From positions 16,205-80,204 of the forward strand of contig JAFXCR010000055.1 of the NCBI GenBank assembly GCA_017516465.1: a stretch of 64,000 nt of DNA, read 5' to 3'. How positions within the stretch are numbered: the stretch's first letter is position 1; every line of letters begins with the position of its first letter. Positions 35,368 through 43,615 of the stretch are shown in pieces. A program made the position numbers and the translations under genes. The notes under the pieces are model-generated. The model was not told the origin of the DNA. It saw only the letters and a list, made by a program, of their open reading frames with translations, and did not search any database. This DNA comes from Ruminococcus sp. (lineage in GTDB: Bacteria > Bacillota > Clostridia > Oscillospirales > Ruminococcaceae).

Positions 35368-36732
35368 ATGCTTGACCGTATGTTCAAACTAAAAGAAAAC
35401 AAAACCAACGTAAAAACCGAAATCACTGCCGGTATTACGACATTTATGACAATGGCTTATATTCTGGCAGTAAACCCGAGCATCCTCAGCGATGCCGGTA
35501 TGAATCCTACCGCTGTACTGCTTGCAACCTGTCTTGCTTCGTTTATTGGTACGGTATGTATGGCATTCATGGCTAATATGCCATTTGCACTCTCAGCTGG
35601 CATGGGACTCAACGCTTTTCTGGCATACACTGTTGTAATCGGATACGGCTACTCATGGCAGACAGCTCTGTTTGCAGTATTCATTGAAGGTATAATATTC
35701 ATCGTCCTTTCACTTACAAATGTCAGAGAAGCTATTTTCAACGCCATTCCACTCACTCTAAAACACGCTGTATCTGTCGGAATAGGCTTATTCATCGCAT
35801 TTATTGGACTTCAGAATGCTGGACTTTCTGTTAAAAATGATTCAACACTTGTATCGATCATCAGTTTCCGTGACGAATTTTCAACCGCTGGTATATGTGC
35901 ATTGCTTGCTGTTATCGGAACTTTCCTCACTTCGATTCTTTACATAAAAAAGATAAAAGGATCGATCCTTATTGGAATCCTCGCAACATGGATTCTCGGT
36001 ATCATCTGCCAGGCTACAGATATTTATACAGTCGATGCAGCAAACGGATATTACTCTCTCTTACCAAAATTTGAAATAACTGATTTTTCAAGTCTTGGTG
36101 ATACATTCGGTCAGTGCTTCGATATTGATTTCAGCGATGTAGGAATTTTTAATTTCATCGTAATTATTTTTTCATTCCTGTTCGTTGACCTCTTTGATAC
36201 ACTCGGAACTCTCATCGGAGTTGCTACTAAGGCAGATATGCTTGATGAAAAAGGCAGACTGCCTAAAATCCGCCCCGCACTTCTTGCAGACGCTATCGCA
36301 ACTTCTTCAGGTGCAGTTTTTGGAACTTCAACAACAACTACTTTCGTTGAATCATCCGCTGGAGTTGCTGCTGGAGGAAGAACTGGTCTGACAGCACTTA
36401 CAACTGCAATTCTTTTCCTGCTGTCCATGTTCTTCGCTCCTATCTTCACGGCTATTCCCTCGTTTGCAACTGCTCCCGCACTTATTGTTGTAGGTTTCCT
36501 GATGTTCAGCAATATTTCTGAACTCAAGCTTACAGAGGACAACTACACCTCTGCAATTCCTGCATATCTGTGTATAATCGCAATGCCGCTGTTTTACAGT
36601 ATTTCCGAAGGTATTTCCATCGGCGTAATCTCATTCGTTATTTTCAACCTTGTCTGCGGTAAGGCGAAAAAAGTAAATCCTGTAATGTATATACTGGCAG
36701 TGCTGTTTATTCTGAAATATATTTTCCTTTAA
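35368..36732 (+). CDS. AzgA-type purine (guanine/hypoxanthine) permease
   Basis: 454 residues, about 12-14 membrane helices, NCS2 fold. Features include TEITAGITTFMTMAYILAVNP at the N-terminus, ALSAGMGLNAFLAYTVV, FVDLFDTLGTLIGVATKADM and FGTSTTTTFVESSAGVAAGGRTG, the AzgA/PbuG signatures. It imports guanine, hypoxanthine or adenine with protons. SD AAAAGGAG precedes the ATG. No purine riboswitch pattern is visible in the short leader. Confidence 0.93.
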   Translation: MLDRMFKLKENKTNVKTEITAGITTFMTMAYILAVNPSILSDAGMNPTAVLLATCLASFIGTVCMAFMANMPFALSAGMGLNAFLAYTVVIGYGYSWQTALFAVFIEGIIFIVLSLTNVREAIFNAIPLTLKHAVSVGIGLFIAFIGLQNAGLSVKNDSTLVSIISFRDEFSTAGICALLAVIGTFLTSILYIKKIKGSILIGILATWILGIICQATDIYTVDAANGYYSLLPKFEITDFSSLGDTFGQCFDIDFSDVGIFNFIVIIFSFLFVDLFDTLGTLIGVATKADMLDEKGRLPKIRPALLADAIATSSGAVFGTSTTTTFVESSAGVAAGGRTGLTALTTAILFLLSMFFAPIFTAIPSFATAPALIVVGFLMFSNISELKLTEDNYTSAIPAYLCIIAMPLFYSISEGISIGVISFVIFNLVCGKAKKVNPVMYILAVLFILKYIFL

Positions 36733-36802
36733 TTAATCTGCTAATAATTCAGTGTCCAACTAAAATCCAAGTAATTGCATAGAATTTATTAAAACAAGGT
36801 AA

Positions 36803-36833
36803 AACGCTCACAGGAGAAATGACTGTGAGCGTT
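36803..36833 (-). terminator. Hairpin, probable weak terminator
   Basis: Perfect 11-base stem with a nine-base loop; T tract only on the minus-strand side. Confidence 0.5.
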
Positions 36834-37023
36834 AGCTATTTACAATATTCTGGTAATTAGTTTGACTTATGCAAAAAAATCTGTCGAGTTGTTCCGTTAG
36901 CGGCTCAGCCACAACTTCAGAAGCTTTGGAACGGCTATAATAAATTGGACAGAAAACATTTAGTCTATTTTTTTGTGTATACCTATCACTCAACGTGGAG
37001 TATTGCTTCATTGTACGACTCAT
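36832..37023 (-). CDS. Possible small hypothetical protein
   Basis: 63 residues (MSRTMKQYSTLSDRYTQKN...), no recognisable domain, weak start context. Its stop codon abuts the hairpin, the only sign in favour. Could be chance or the remnant of a larger gene. Confidence 0.15.
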   Translation of the reverse strand: MSRTMKQYSTLSDRYTQKNRLNVFCPIYYSRSKASEVVAEPLTEQLDRFFCISQTNYQNIVNS

Positions 37024-37128
37024 ATTAATATATTAGCATAATTTATATTTGAACAAGCTCATTTCTTTAGTCATTAATGAGGACTTTACAGTATTACTTT
37101 ATATGTGCCTACTTTTTCGTATGAAATT

Positions 37129-38463
37129 TTATTTTCTTCTGTCAATACCAGATTTTTTATAAAATTCTGCCTTGTCATCGTACATATTTTTTTCTGCTTC
37201 GCTTAATATTTCACCTATACTTTCCTCGCTTTTTTCGTGCCATGAGAATCCGACTGCAAGAGGAATATTAGTTTCACTTATAGATTTTCTAAAACGCTGT
37301 TCACGCTGTTGAAACTCGTTCCTATCAATACAAGAGCAAAGAGCAAGTATTTCATCACCGCCAATTCTGAAAACACCGTAATCTCCATAAAATTTTTGTA
37401 CAAAGTTGCAGCATCTTATGATCAGAGTGTCGCCTGCATAATGACCTTCATTATCATTAACACGCTTAAGACCTGTAATATCACAATATACAACGCCGAT
37501 GCTGCGGGATTTATTCATATCTTTAATATATTTATTCATAGCGTGTCTGTTGCCAGCTTTTGTGAGCTGATCACGATAACTCATATCGTGAAGCTCTTGA
37601 AAAAGATTTCTGTTCATTATTTGTGCAACAATAAAATAGCCGGTAATTTCCAGCATATTGCGTACATAGTCTATTTCGTGCAGCGGAGGATTGTCAACAC
37701 CGTAGAATCCGATTGTCTTTCCTTCATGATACAATGGTACTACTACAATTGAGTGAATATTCTGTGCAGCAAGTATTTTATACTGCTTAGGATTGATTGG
37801 AATAATATCTCTTATATCTTCCAGAACAATTGGCTTTCCTTCGTTAAATGAGGAATACCAGTTTTCACACACATCAGGAGGAAGATTCTGAAGCCTGTCT
37901 ATTTCCGGAGTAATTCCCTTTGCAACCCATTCGTATGTATTGTTATCATAGTTGTTTGCAGATTTTTCAACTACATATGTTCTTTCACCTTTGAGAGTCT
38001 TTCCGAGGTATTCAAGTATAACGTTTATTGCATCATTGGGATTGTTGGTCTGCATTGCAGTCCTGATTGCTTCATTGACTGTTGCTTCGAGATTTTCATA
38101 CTGCTTTACGGATTTATTGTATTTTTCCTGTTCGCTTACATCAATTGTGATATTAAGACGGTAAAGTCTGTTGTTATATTCAAGTAAGGTATCTTTGGTA
38201 AGCAGATATTTTTGTATTCTCGGATCATAACCCTTGCTTTCCACAAATTCGTTTAGTCTGAGTTTGTTATTGATACAATTGACGCATCGGGTTGAGTTAT
38301 TATGAAGTATCTCATAGCATTTTTTTCCATTAAGCTGTTCTCTTGATTCAAGACCGTATGTATTGAGCGTTTTGTTATTCATGTAAACAAGTTCATCATT
38401 CTGAATATCGCATATATATACAAATTCGTTTAAAGTATTGAAAAAATTCCATATCTCTTTCAT
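37129..38463 (-). CDS. Diguanylate cyclase with PAS and GAF domains
   Basis: 444 residues, soluble. An N-terminal PAS (FNTLNEFVYICDIQNDELVYMN) holds a cysteine pattern KCYEIL...RCVNC; a GAF domain follows at about 125-285 (ILAAQNIHSIVVVPLYHEGKTIGFYGVDN); then GGDEF (about 290-440) with SYRDQLTKAGNRHAM and the active-site motif FRIGGDEILAL. It should make cyclic di-GMP. No RxxD inhibitory site is seen five residues before GGDEF. The cysteines suggest redox or metal sensing (inference). A minus-strand promoter lies just upstream. Confidence 0.9.
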   Translation of the reverse strand: MKEIWNFFNTLNEFVYICDIQNDELVYMNNKTLNTYGLESREQLNGKKCYEILHNNSTRCVNCINNKLRLNEFVESKGYDPRIQKYLLTKDTLLEYNNRLYRLNITIDVSEQEKYNKSVKQYENLEATVNEAIRTAMQTNNPNDAINVILEYLGKTLKGERTYVVEKSANNYDNNTYEWVAKGITPEIDRLQNLPPDVCENWYSSFNEGKPIVLEDIRDIIPINPKQYKILAAQNIHSIVVVPLYHEGKTIGFYGVDNPPLHEIDYVRNMLEITGYFIVAQIMNRNLFQELHDMSYRDQLTKAGNRHAMNKYIKDMNKSRSIGVVYCDITGLKRVNDNEGHYAGDTLIIRCCNFVQKFYGDYGVFRIGGDEILALCSCIDRNEFQQREQRFRKSISETNIPLAVGFSWHEKSEESIGEILSEAEKNMYDDKAEFYKKSGIDRRK

Positions 38464-38489
38464 TTTAGCACCTCCACGATTATATATAT

Positions 38490-38518
38490 ATTATACAATA
38501 TTTTTTCTGTTTTGTCCA
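38490..38518 (-). promoter_or_regulatory. Promoter of the diguanylate cyclase gene
   Basis: Minus strand TGGACA (38518-38513), 17 bases, TATAAT (38495-38490), with GGAGGTG before the start codon. Confidence 0.6.
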
Positions 38519-38633
38519 TAGCTTTATTTATTTTTTTGTGTTAATCTGAAATAATTCGGTTATAATAAAGAATAGAAAGGTATATTACTATGCAAACCGC
38601 ACAAAAAAAGTGATAAAAATATAATGATAGATA

Positions 38634-38662
38634 TTGACTTTTTTTACTGAATGTGGTATAAT
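38634..38662 (+). promoter_or_regulatory. Promoter of rubrerythrin gene
   Basis: TTGACT (38634-38639), 17 bases, TATAAT (38657-38662). An earlier -10-like TATAAT near 38560 is followed by a seven-codon frame MQTAQKK with an SD-like AAAGG; its meaning is unclear. Confidence 0.75.
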
Positions 38663-38735
38663 ACAAAAATAGTAAATCAGATTCTGTGCATTATTGCCTT
38701 AAATCTGAAATTAATCAGAAAGGAATAAAAATATT

Positions 38736-39278
38736 ATGGGAAACAATAAATATTCAGGAACACAGACCGAAAAGAATCTTGAGGCTGCATTTGCAGGCGA
38801 ATCTCAGGCAAGAAACAAGTACACATATTTTGCTTCAAAAGCTAAGAAGGAAGGATTTGAGCAGATAGCTGCTCTCTTCCTTAAAACTGCTGATAACGAA
38901 AAGGAACACGCAAAGATGTGGTTCAAAGAACTTAATGGTATCAATTCAACAGCTGAAAACCTTAAAGATGCAGCAGAAGGCGAAAACTATGAGTGGACTG
39001 ATATGTACGAGGGATTTGCAAAGACAGCTGATGAGGAAGGCTTTCCAGAGCTTGCAAAGAAATTCCGTCTTGTTGCTGCTATCGAAAAGCATCATGAGGA
39101 ACGTTATCGTGCACTTCTGAACAATGTTGAAATGGCTCAGGTATTCGAAAAGAGCGAGGTTAAGGTGTGGGAATGCCGCAACTGTGGTCACATTGTTGTA
39201 GGTACAAATGCTCCTGAAGTATGTCCTACCTGTGCACATCCTCAGAGCTATTTTGAAATTCACGCTGAAAATTACTAA
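38736..39278 (+). CDS. Rubrerythrin (diiron domain then rubredoxin domain)
   Basis: 180 residues. Ligands of the diiron site appear in [36 protein letters not shown] and [13 protein letters not shown]; the C-terminal rubredoxin-like part has CRNCGH and CPTCAHPQ. Rubrerythrins reduce hydrogen peroxide in anaerobes. It has its own promoter and terminator, so it is monocistronic. Confidence 0.95.
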   Translation: MGNNKYSGTQTEKNLEAAFAGESQARNKYTYFASKAKKEGFEQIAALFLKTADNEKEHAKMWFKELNGINSTAENLKDAAEGENYEWTDMYEGFAKTADEEGFPELAKKFRLVAAIEKHHEERYRALLNNVEMAQVFEKSEVKVWECRNCGHIVVGTNAPEVCPTCAHPQSYFEIHAENY

Positions 39279-39283
39279 GAATC

Positions 39284-39316
39284 AAGCCCGATGAATTTTC
39301 ATCGGGCTTTGTTTTG
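39284..39316 (+). terminator. Rho-independent terminator after rubrerythrin
   Basis: AAGCCCGATGAA/TTCATCGGGCTT stem with a two-base loop followed by TGTTTTG. Confidence 0.85.
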
Positions 39317-39323
39317 TGATTAA

Positions 39324-40259
39324 TTAATATATTCTCCCCTGCCATGTATCAAGTTCAGCCATTCGTTTATCTATACCGCCAAGTACTGAAATCTTATCCG
39401 TACTCCACATAGGAGCAACAAGCTTTGATTTATCTCCATCTCCGGTTATACGCTCAATCACTGTTTCTGGCGGAAGAATTTCAAGCTGCCTGACAATGAT
39501 ATCAATATACTGCTCTCGTGTAAGCAGTTCAAAAGGATTTTCTGCGTACATTCCGGCAAGATGCGTACCTCTGATAATGTGAAGCATCTGAAGCTTTATG
39601 CCATCGGGATGAAGCCTTGCGGCTTCCCTTGCATTTTCAAGCATCATTTTCGTTGTTTCACCCGGAAGTCCGTTTATAAGGTGCACACAGGTGCGTATAC
39701 CTCTTTTTTTCAGAGAATGATATCCCTCCAGAAACTCCTTATGAGTACAGCAGCGATTAATCATTTCTATCGTTGAATCATGCATAGTCTGCATTCCAAG
39801 CTCAACTGTAAGATCAGTCCGGCTGTTTATTTCTGAAAGAAGATCAAGTACTTCATCAGAAAGACAGTCAGCACGGGTGCCTATTGAAATCCCTATGGTG
39901 TGCCGAAAAGCTATTGCTTCTTCGTACATACGGCGGAGTATTCCGGTATCAGCGTAGGTATTTGTATTTGCCTGAAAATAGGCAATAACAGGAGCATTAT
40001 TTCCGTGCTTTGCAGCAATTCTCCGGTATTCTGAACTGAGCTGCTCTGTAACACTCATACCGGGAGAAGTGAAATATCCGCTGCCGCCGTCACAGAAAAT
40101 ACATCCTCCCCTGCCCTTTGTACCGTCAATATTCGGGCATGTAAATCCGCATTCAAGCACAGCCTTGAAAATTTTTCTGCCGTACCGCTGCATATTGCTG
40201 TAATGCAGTGTATGGTAGCGTTTATTATCAAGTGAATATTTGAAAGGATTATTTTTCAT
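39324..40259 (-). CDS. TIGR01212-type radical SAM protein (YhcC-like)
   Basis: 311 residues from ATG 40259. The cluster motif is CGFTCPNIDGTKGRGGCIFC, the extended form seen in the TIGR01212/YhcC family; VIAYFQANTNTYAD, GLPGETTKMMLENA and KLQMLHIIRGTHLA are other family stretches. The reaction is unknown; E. coli YhcC sits near glutamate synthase. Starts five bases after the MATE gene. Confidence 0.88.
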   Translation of the reverse strand: MKNNPFKYSLDNKRYHTLHYSNMQRYGRKIFKAVLECGFTCPNIDGTKGRGGCIFCDGGSGYFTSPGMSVTEQLSSEYRRIAAKHGNNAPVIAYFQANTNTYADTGILRRMYEEAIAFRHTIGISIGTRADCLSDEVLDLLSEINSRTDLTVELGMQTMHDSTIEMINRCCTHKEFLEGYHSLKKRGIRTCVHLINGLPGETTKMMLENAREAARLHPDGIKLQMLHIIRGTHLAGMYAENPFELLTREQYIDIIVRQLEILPPETVIERITGDGDKSKLVAPMWSTDKISVLGGIDKRMAELDTWQGRIY

Positions 40260-40264
40260 CTGTC

Positions 40265-41560
40265 TCAGACCTTTTGTGTTGATTTTTTCTGCATAAACAT
40301 TGAAAATATAAGCGTCAGAAGCTCTGCTGCAGGAAATGCAAGCCATACACCGTATATCCTGAACAGTATGGACAGAACAAACGCAAAGAATATTATTGCA
40401 GCAATTCCTCTTGAAACTGAAATTATAAAGCATTCCTTTGCGCGTCCGGTGGCACTCAGGAAACCGGCTCTTATTATATTCATTGCAGCAAGAGGAAATC
40501 CGATGCTGTAAAGACGTATTCCTGTTACTGCGAGTTCAGCCATTTCTTTTGAATTCTCGCTGTTGAATATACCGACTATTCTCTCTGCGAATATCCATAT
40601 CAGTATCATCAGAAAACACGAAATTGCTAAGCCTATTTGCTGAGAATGTCTGTGTATACGACGTTTTGCATCCTCATTTTTTGAGCCTTCCGCATCACTT
40701 GCCATAGGCTGAAGTCCCTGTCCTATGCCGTTAAAAATTGCAATTCCTACAAGAGCAACATTGGCAATAGCTCCGTATGCCGCAACAGCAATATTTCCTC
40801 TGATATCAAGTAATATAAAATTGAATGCCATACTTGTTACAGCACTTGATATCTCACCGATAAATCCGGCGATACCCAGAGAACACGAAAGTATAAGCAT
40901 ACGGACAGAGGGAAGCTTTATCATAAAGCGGATAGTATTCTTTTTGGACAGGAAATGTATCATACAGACAGCCATGCTGACTATCGGAGAAATTCCTGTT
41001 GCAAGAGCAGCACCTGTCATTCCCATTTCCATAGGGAACATGAATATGTAGTCAAAAATTATATTGAAAAAACTACTTGAAAGCGTAGCTGCCATTGCAA
41101 TTCCGGGAGCACCATCGTTTCTTACAAATGAGGTAAATGTGTAATTCAGCATAAAAAACGGTGCAAACATCAGAACAGTTCTGATATATGGAAGTCCCGT
41201 ATTCAAAATACTGCTGTCCGCACCCATAAGTCTGAGAATTGTATCAGGACAGATAATTCCAGCTAACACAAAAATCATACTTACAATCAAAGACCATATA
41301 ACAGCATTTGAGAAAAACTGCTCCGTGTTTTTCCTTGACATAAGTTTGCACAGGTTGTATCTCGTGGCTGAACCTATACCTATCATTGAACCAAGTGCAA
41401 ACATCATTCCAAAAACAGGAAGTGTGAGATTCAGTGCAGTGATTCCGTTTGCACCTGCTGCTTTTGATATGAAAAATGTGTCTGCCAATATATAGCAGGA
41501 AATTCCTACCATTGCAAGTATATTCGGAATAAGATACTTCCGTAGTTTCTTTTCTGTCAT
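40265..41560 (-). CDS. MATE-family efflux transporter
   Basis: 431 residues, 12 membrane helices in two halves of six. LTLPVFGMMFALGSMIGIGSA and the second-half FNGIGQGLQPMASDA with GFPLAAMNIIRAGFLSATGRA are MATE signatures. It would export drugs or organic cations using sodium or protons. It precedes the radical SAM gene by five bases and may share its transcript. Confidence 0.88.
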   Translation of the reverse strand: MTEKKLRKYLIPNILAMVGISCYILADTFFISKAAGANGITALNLTLPVFGMMFALGSMIGIGSATRYNLCKLMSRKNTEQFFSNAVIWSLIVSMIFVLAGIICPDTILRLMGADSSILNTGLPYIRTVLMFAPFFMLNYTFTSFVRNDGAPGIAMAATLSSSFFNIIFDYIFMFPMEMGMTGAALATGISPIVSMAVCMIHFLSKKNTIRFMIKLPSVRMLILSCSLGIAGFIGEISSAVTSMAFNFILLDIRGNIAVAAYGAIANVALVGIAIFNGIGQGLQPMASDAEGSKNEDAKRRIHRHSQQIGLAISCFLMILIWIFAERIVGIFNSENSKEMAELAVTGIRLYSIGFPLAAMNIIRAGFLSATGRAKECFIISVSRGIAAIIFFAFVLSILFRIYGVWLAFPAAELLTLIFSMFMQKKSTQKV

Positions 41561-41946
41561 TTCAACACCCTTTCTTTTGTTTATTCATTATATCGCTTTT
41601 TTCTCCTAATGTCAATATCACCTATTCGTGTTAATAAATACTGTCAAAAATTTCAGCTGTGAAAACGGTTACTCCTAAACTTACAAAAGCTGATTTTAAA
41701 CTGTTTTTTTGATATAGCAGCATCTATGACAGCAAGTTATATTCTTACTTCGACAAAAAGACGTCTTACCGATGGTGATAAGACGTCTAATTTTTATAGT
41801 GGTGTACATTAGTGGCACTATTCAAAAACATATAAAACATCTGAAAGTCCCATATGAATAACCACATTTTTGCCCAATTTTTCTTATTGCTACTTTACAA
41901 TATTTGTCGAAAAGTGTGGAGAACGACTTAAATACGAGGTTTTAGA
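41561..41946. other. Intergenic region between MATE and reverse rubrerythrin genes
   Basis: 386 bases without a supported gene. It holds one terminator-like hairpin (41760-41793) with no gene directly upstream, possibly left by a lost gene. The rest is A+T-rich and shows nothing I can identify. Confidence 0.6.
41760..41793 (+). terminator. Orphan terminator hairpin
   Basis: AGACGTCTTA/TAAGACGTCT, ten-base loop, followed by AATTTTTATA. No plus-strand gene precedes it. Confidence 0.55.
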
Positions 41947-42501
41947 TTAACCAAAGTATCTCTTGAGAAGTCCCTCGAATGCCTTGCCGTGTCTTGCTTC
42001 GTCTTTAGCCATTTCATGTACTGTATCATGAATTGCGTCAAGATTAAGTTCCTTTGCTCTCTTTGCAAGAGCAAGCTTGCCTTCTGTTGCACCGTGTTCT
42101 GCAGCAACTCTCATTGTAAGATTCTCCTTTGTTGAAGCTGAAACAACTTCACCAAGAAGCTCAGCAAACTTTGCAGCGTGCTCTGCTTCCTCATAAGCAG
42201 CCTTTTCCCAGTAAAGACCGATCTCAGGATATCCTTCTCTGTGAGCAACTCTTGCCATTGCGAGATACATACCAACTTCTGTACATTCACCGCTGAAATT
42301 AGCACGCAGTCCATCAATGATTTCCTTATCTGTAACAGATTTTGCAACACCTACTTCATGCTCGCAGGCAAAAATAAGCTTATCTGATGATTCTTCCTTA
42401 ACAATAAACTTTGAGCCGGGAACACCGCACTGAGGACATTTATCAGGTGCTGAATCTCCTTCGTGAACATATCCGCATACTGGACATACATATTTTTTCA
42501 T
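41947..42501 (-). CDS. Reverse rubrerythrin (rubredoxin domain first)
   Basis: 184 residues. The N-terminal rubredoxin motif [21 protein letters not shown] is followed by a linker and a four-helix diiron domain ([44 protein letters not shown]). This order is reversed relative to the rubrerythrin at 38736 and matches clostridial revRbr, which protects against oxygen and peroxide. SD GGAGG precedes the start. Confidence 0.93.
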   Translation of the reverse strand: MKKYVCPVCGYVHEGDSAPDKCPQCGVPGSKFIVKEESSDKLIFACEHEVGVAKSVTDKEIIDGLRANFSGECTEVGMYLAMARVAHREGYPEIGLYWEKAAYEEAEHAAKFAELLGEVVSASTKENLTMRVAAEHGATEGKLALAKRAKELNLDAIHDTVHEMAKDEARHGKAFEGLLKRYFG

Positions 42502-42569
42502 AATAATTACCTCCGATTTTTAATAAGATTTTTAGTTGATTTATCGTTAATACTGCGTTATTTACAGTA

Positions 42570-42833
42570 TTACACACTATGCTTTACTCTATCTTTTTCT
42601 TCTGCACGCTTTCCGTTGTTGAAACGATCAAGAGTTCCGACAAGATATCCTGTAATTCGTCTGACGCGTTCAAACGGAATATCTGTAAATTCATACTTAA
42701 GATCAACAAATTCTCCGTCAGCCCTTACTGTCATTGCAGAAATCTTCCTGCCTCTGTACTTCTTTCTGCCATAGTCAATATAAGCGTTGATCTCCTCCTG
42801 CGAGAGTTGATCGCCGATAACATTTATCTGCAT
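42570..42833 (-). CDS. Small protein resembling the C-terminal tail of anaerobic ribonucleotide reductase
   Basis: 87 residues. VRRITGYLVGTLDRFNNGKRAEEKDRVKH closely resembles the end of NrdD (RxTGYL...RFN.GK.AE..DRVxH), but the zinc cysteines and glycyl-radical loop that precede it in NrdD are missing. It might bind or regulate the reductase, or fill in for a broken radical loop; both are guesses. Start at MQINVIGD (42833) with GAGAGG upstream. It is transcribed away from the Crp/Fnr gene. Confidence 0.7.
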   Translation of the reverse strand: MQINVIGDQLSQEEINAYIDYGRKKYRGRKISAMTVRADGEFVDLKYEFTDIPFERVRRITGYLVGTLDRFNNGKRAEEKDRVKHSV

Positions 42834-42867
42834 AAAATAACCTCTCTTTCCGATCAAGTACTTGACT

Positions 42868-42895
42868 TTGATCTGTATTTATTGTATCATATAAT
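42868..42895 (+). promoter_or_regulatory. Promoter of the Crp/Fnr gene
   Basis: TTGATC (42868-42873), 16 bases, TATAAT (42890-42895). The palindrome at 42908-42923 then lies just past the expected start site, a position suited to self-repression. Confidence 0.55.
42881..42886 (-). promoter_or_regulatory. -10 element of the NrdD-tail-like gene
   Basis: Minus-strand TACAAT with no good -35. The centre of the Crp/Fnr palindrome falls about 41 bases upstream of the expected start, the place where such factors activate. Confidence 0.45.
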
Positions 42896-42907
42896 AAACG
42901 ACTTGTC

Positions 42908-42923
42908 TGTTGCAATTGCAACA
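42908..42923. promoter_or_regulatory. 16-base perfect palindrome, likely Crp/Fnr operator
   Basis: TGTTGCAATTGCAACA, exactly self-complementary, lies between the divergent NrdD-tail-like and Crp/Fnr genes. The arrangement (TTGcaa..ttgCAA) resembles Crp/Fnr half-sites. Confidence 0.65.
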
Positions 42924-42940
42924 AAAGGAGGAATTTTTTT

Positions 42941-43615
42941 ATGATGCCGTTTGACAACATACTTTTCAGAGGAATAGATCAGGAAGACTGTATCAGAATG
43001 GTAACTTGCTTCAACGCTGAACGTCGTCGCTACAAAGCTGGCACCTTTATTGCTGAATTCGGAGATTTTACTGACCGTCTCGGAATAATTCTTTCCGGAA
43101 ACGTTGTCATTGTCCGATATGATATCAACGGAGTTCGTACTATTATTGAATCAGTCGAAAATGGCGGTGTTTTTGGTACGTTTTTTACTTATAATATACT
43201 GCGTAGGAACAGTGTTGAGGTTATTGCAGAGAAAGACTGCGAAGTTATGTTCGTTCATCGCAACGAAATTACAAAACGCTGTGAAAATGCCTGTCTGTGT
43301 CATTCTCAGGTTGTCGAAAATCTTCTGAAAATAATGTCTGAAAATATTGTAAGACTAAATCAAAGAATTGATGTTCTTAGTCAGCGTTCTATTGAGGACA
43401 GGCTGATAAGTTATCTTGAAATAATCGAGGACAAGACTCCGGAAGGAAAAACACCGCAGATTCCATTTTCTACAACTGCACTTTCCGATTACCTTTGCGT
43501 CAACAGAAGTGCTCTGCAAAGGCAAATCTCTAAAATGAAGCAAGCCGGAACACTTACAATATCTAAGCGGAAATTCCGGCTCAACATCAGTCATGATGAT
43601 CACAATGTCAGTTGA
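42941..43615 (+). CDS. Crp/Fnr-family regulator with cysteine cluster
   Basis: 224 residues. An N-terminal cupin-like sensor (RLGIILSGNVVIVRYDINGVRTIIESV) and a C-terminal winged helix (SIEDRLISYLEI, FSTTALSDYLCVNRSALQRQISKMKQAGTL). The cysteines in KRCENACLCHS and EKDCEV could bind a redox cofactor. The protein lacks the cAMP-binding signature. It starts nine bases after AGGAGG, shares a palindrome with a divergent neighbour, and its last 16 bases overlap the end of the topoisomerase A gene. Confidence 0.88.
   Translation: MMPFDNILFRGIDQEDCIRMVTCFNAERRRYKAGTFIAEFGDFTDRLGIILSGNVVIVRYDINGVRTIIESVENGGVFGTFFTYNILRRNSVEVIAEKDCEVMFVHRNEITKRCENACLCHSQVVENLLKIMSENIVRLNQRIDVLSQRSIEDRLISYLEIIEDKTPEGKTPQIPFSTTALSDYLCVNRSALQRQISKMKQAGTLTISKRKFRLNISHDDHNVS

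Larger units (their letters stand above)
36733..37128. other. Intergenic region between the permease and the diguanylate cyclase
   Basis: 396 bases with two converging gene ends. It holds a hairpin AACGCTCACAG/CTGTGAGCGTT (36803-36833), which on the minus strand is followed by TTTTACCTTGTTTT. A 63-codon minus-strand reading frame (36832-37023) ends at the hairpin but has no SD and no family I recognise; I do not call it a gene with confidence. Confidence 0.6.

Noticed and set aside
36832-37023. 63-codon frame as a confident gene
   Set aside because: No SD and no family; only its ending at a hairpin supports it, so it is kept at low confidence.
38591-38614. Seven-codon frame MQTAQKK as leader peptide
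   Set aside because: Too short to separate from chance; no attenuator hairpin follows before the rubrerythrin promoter.
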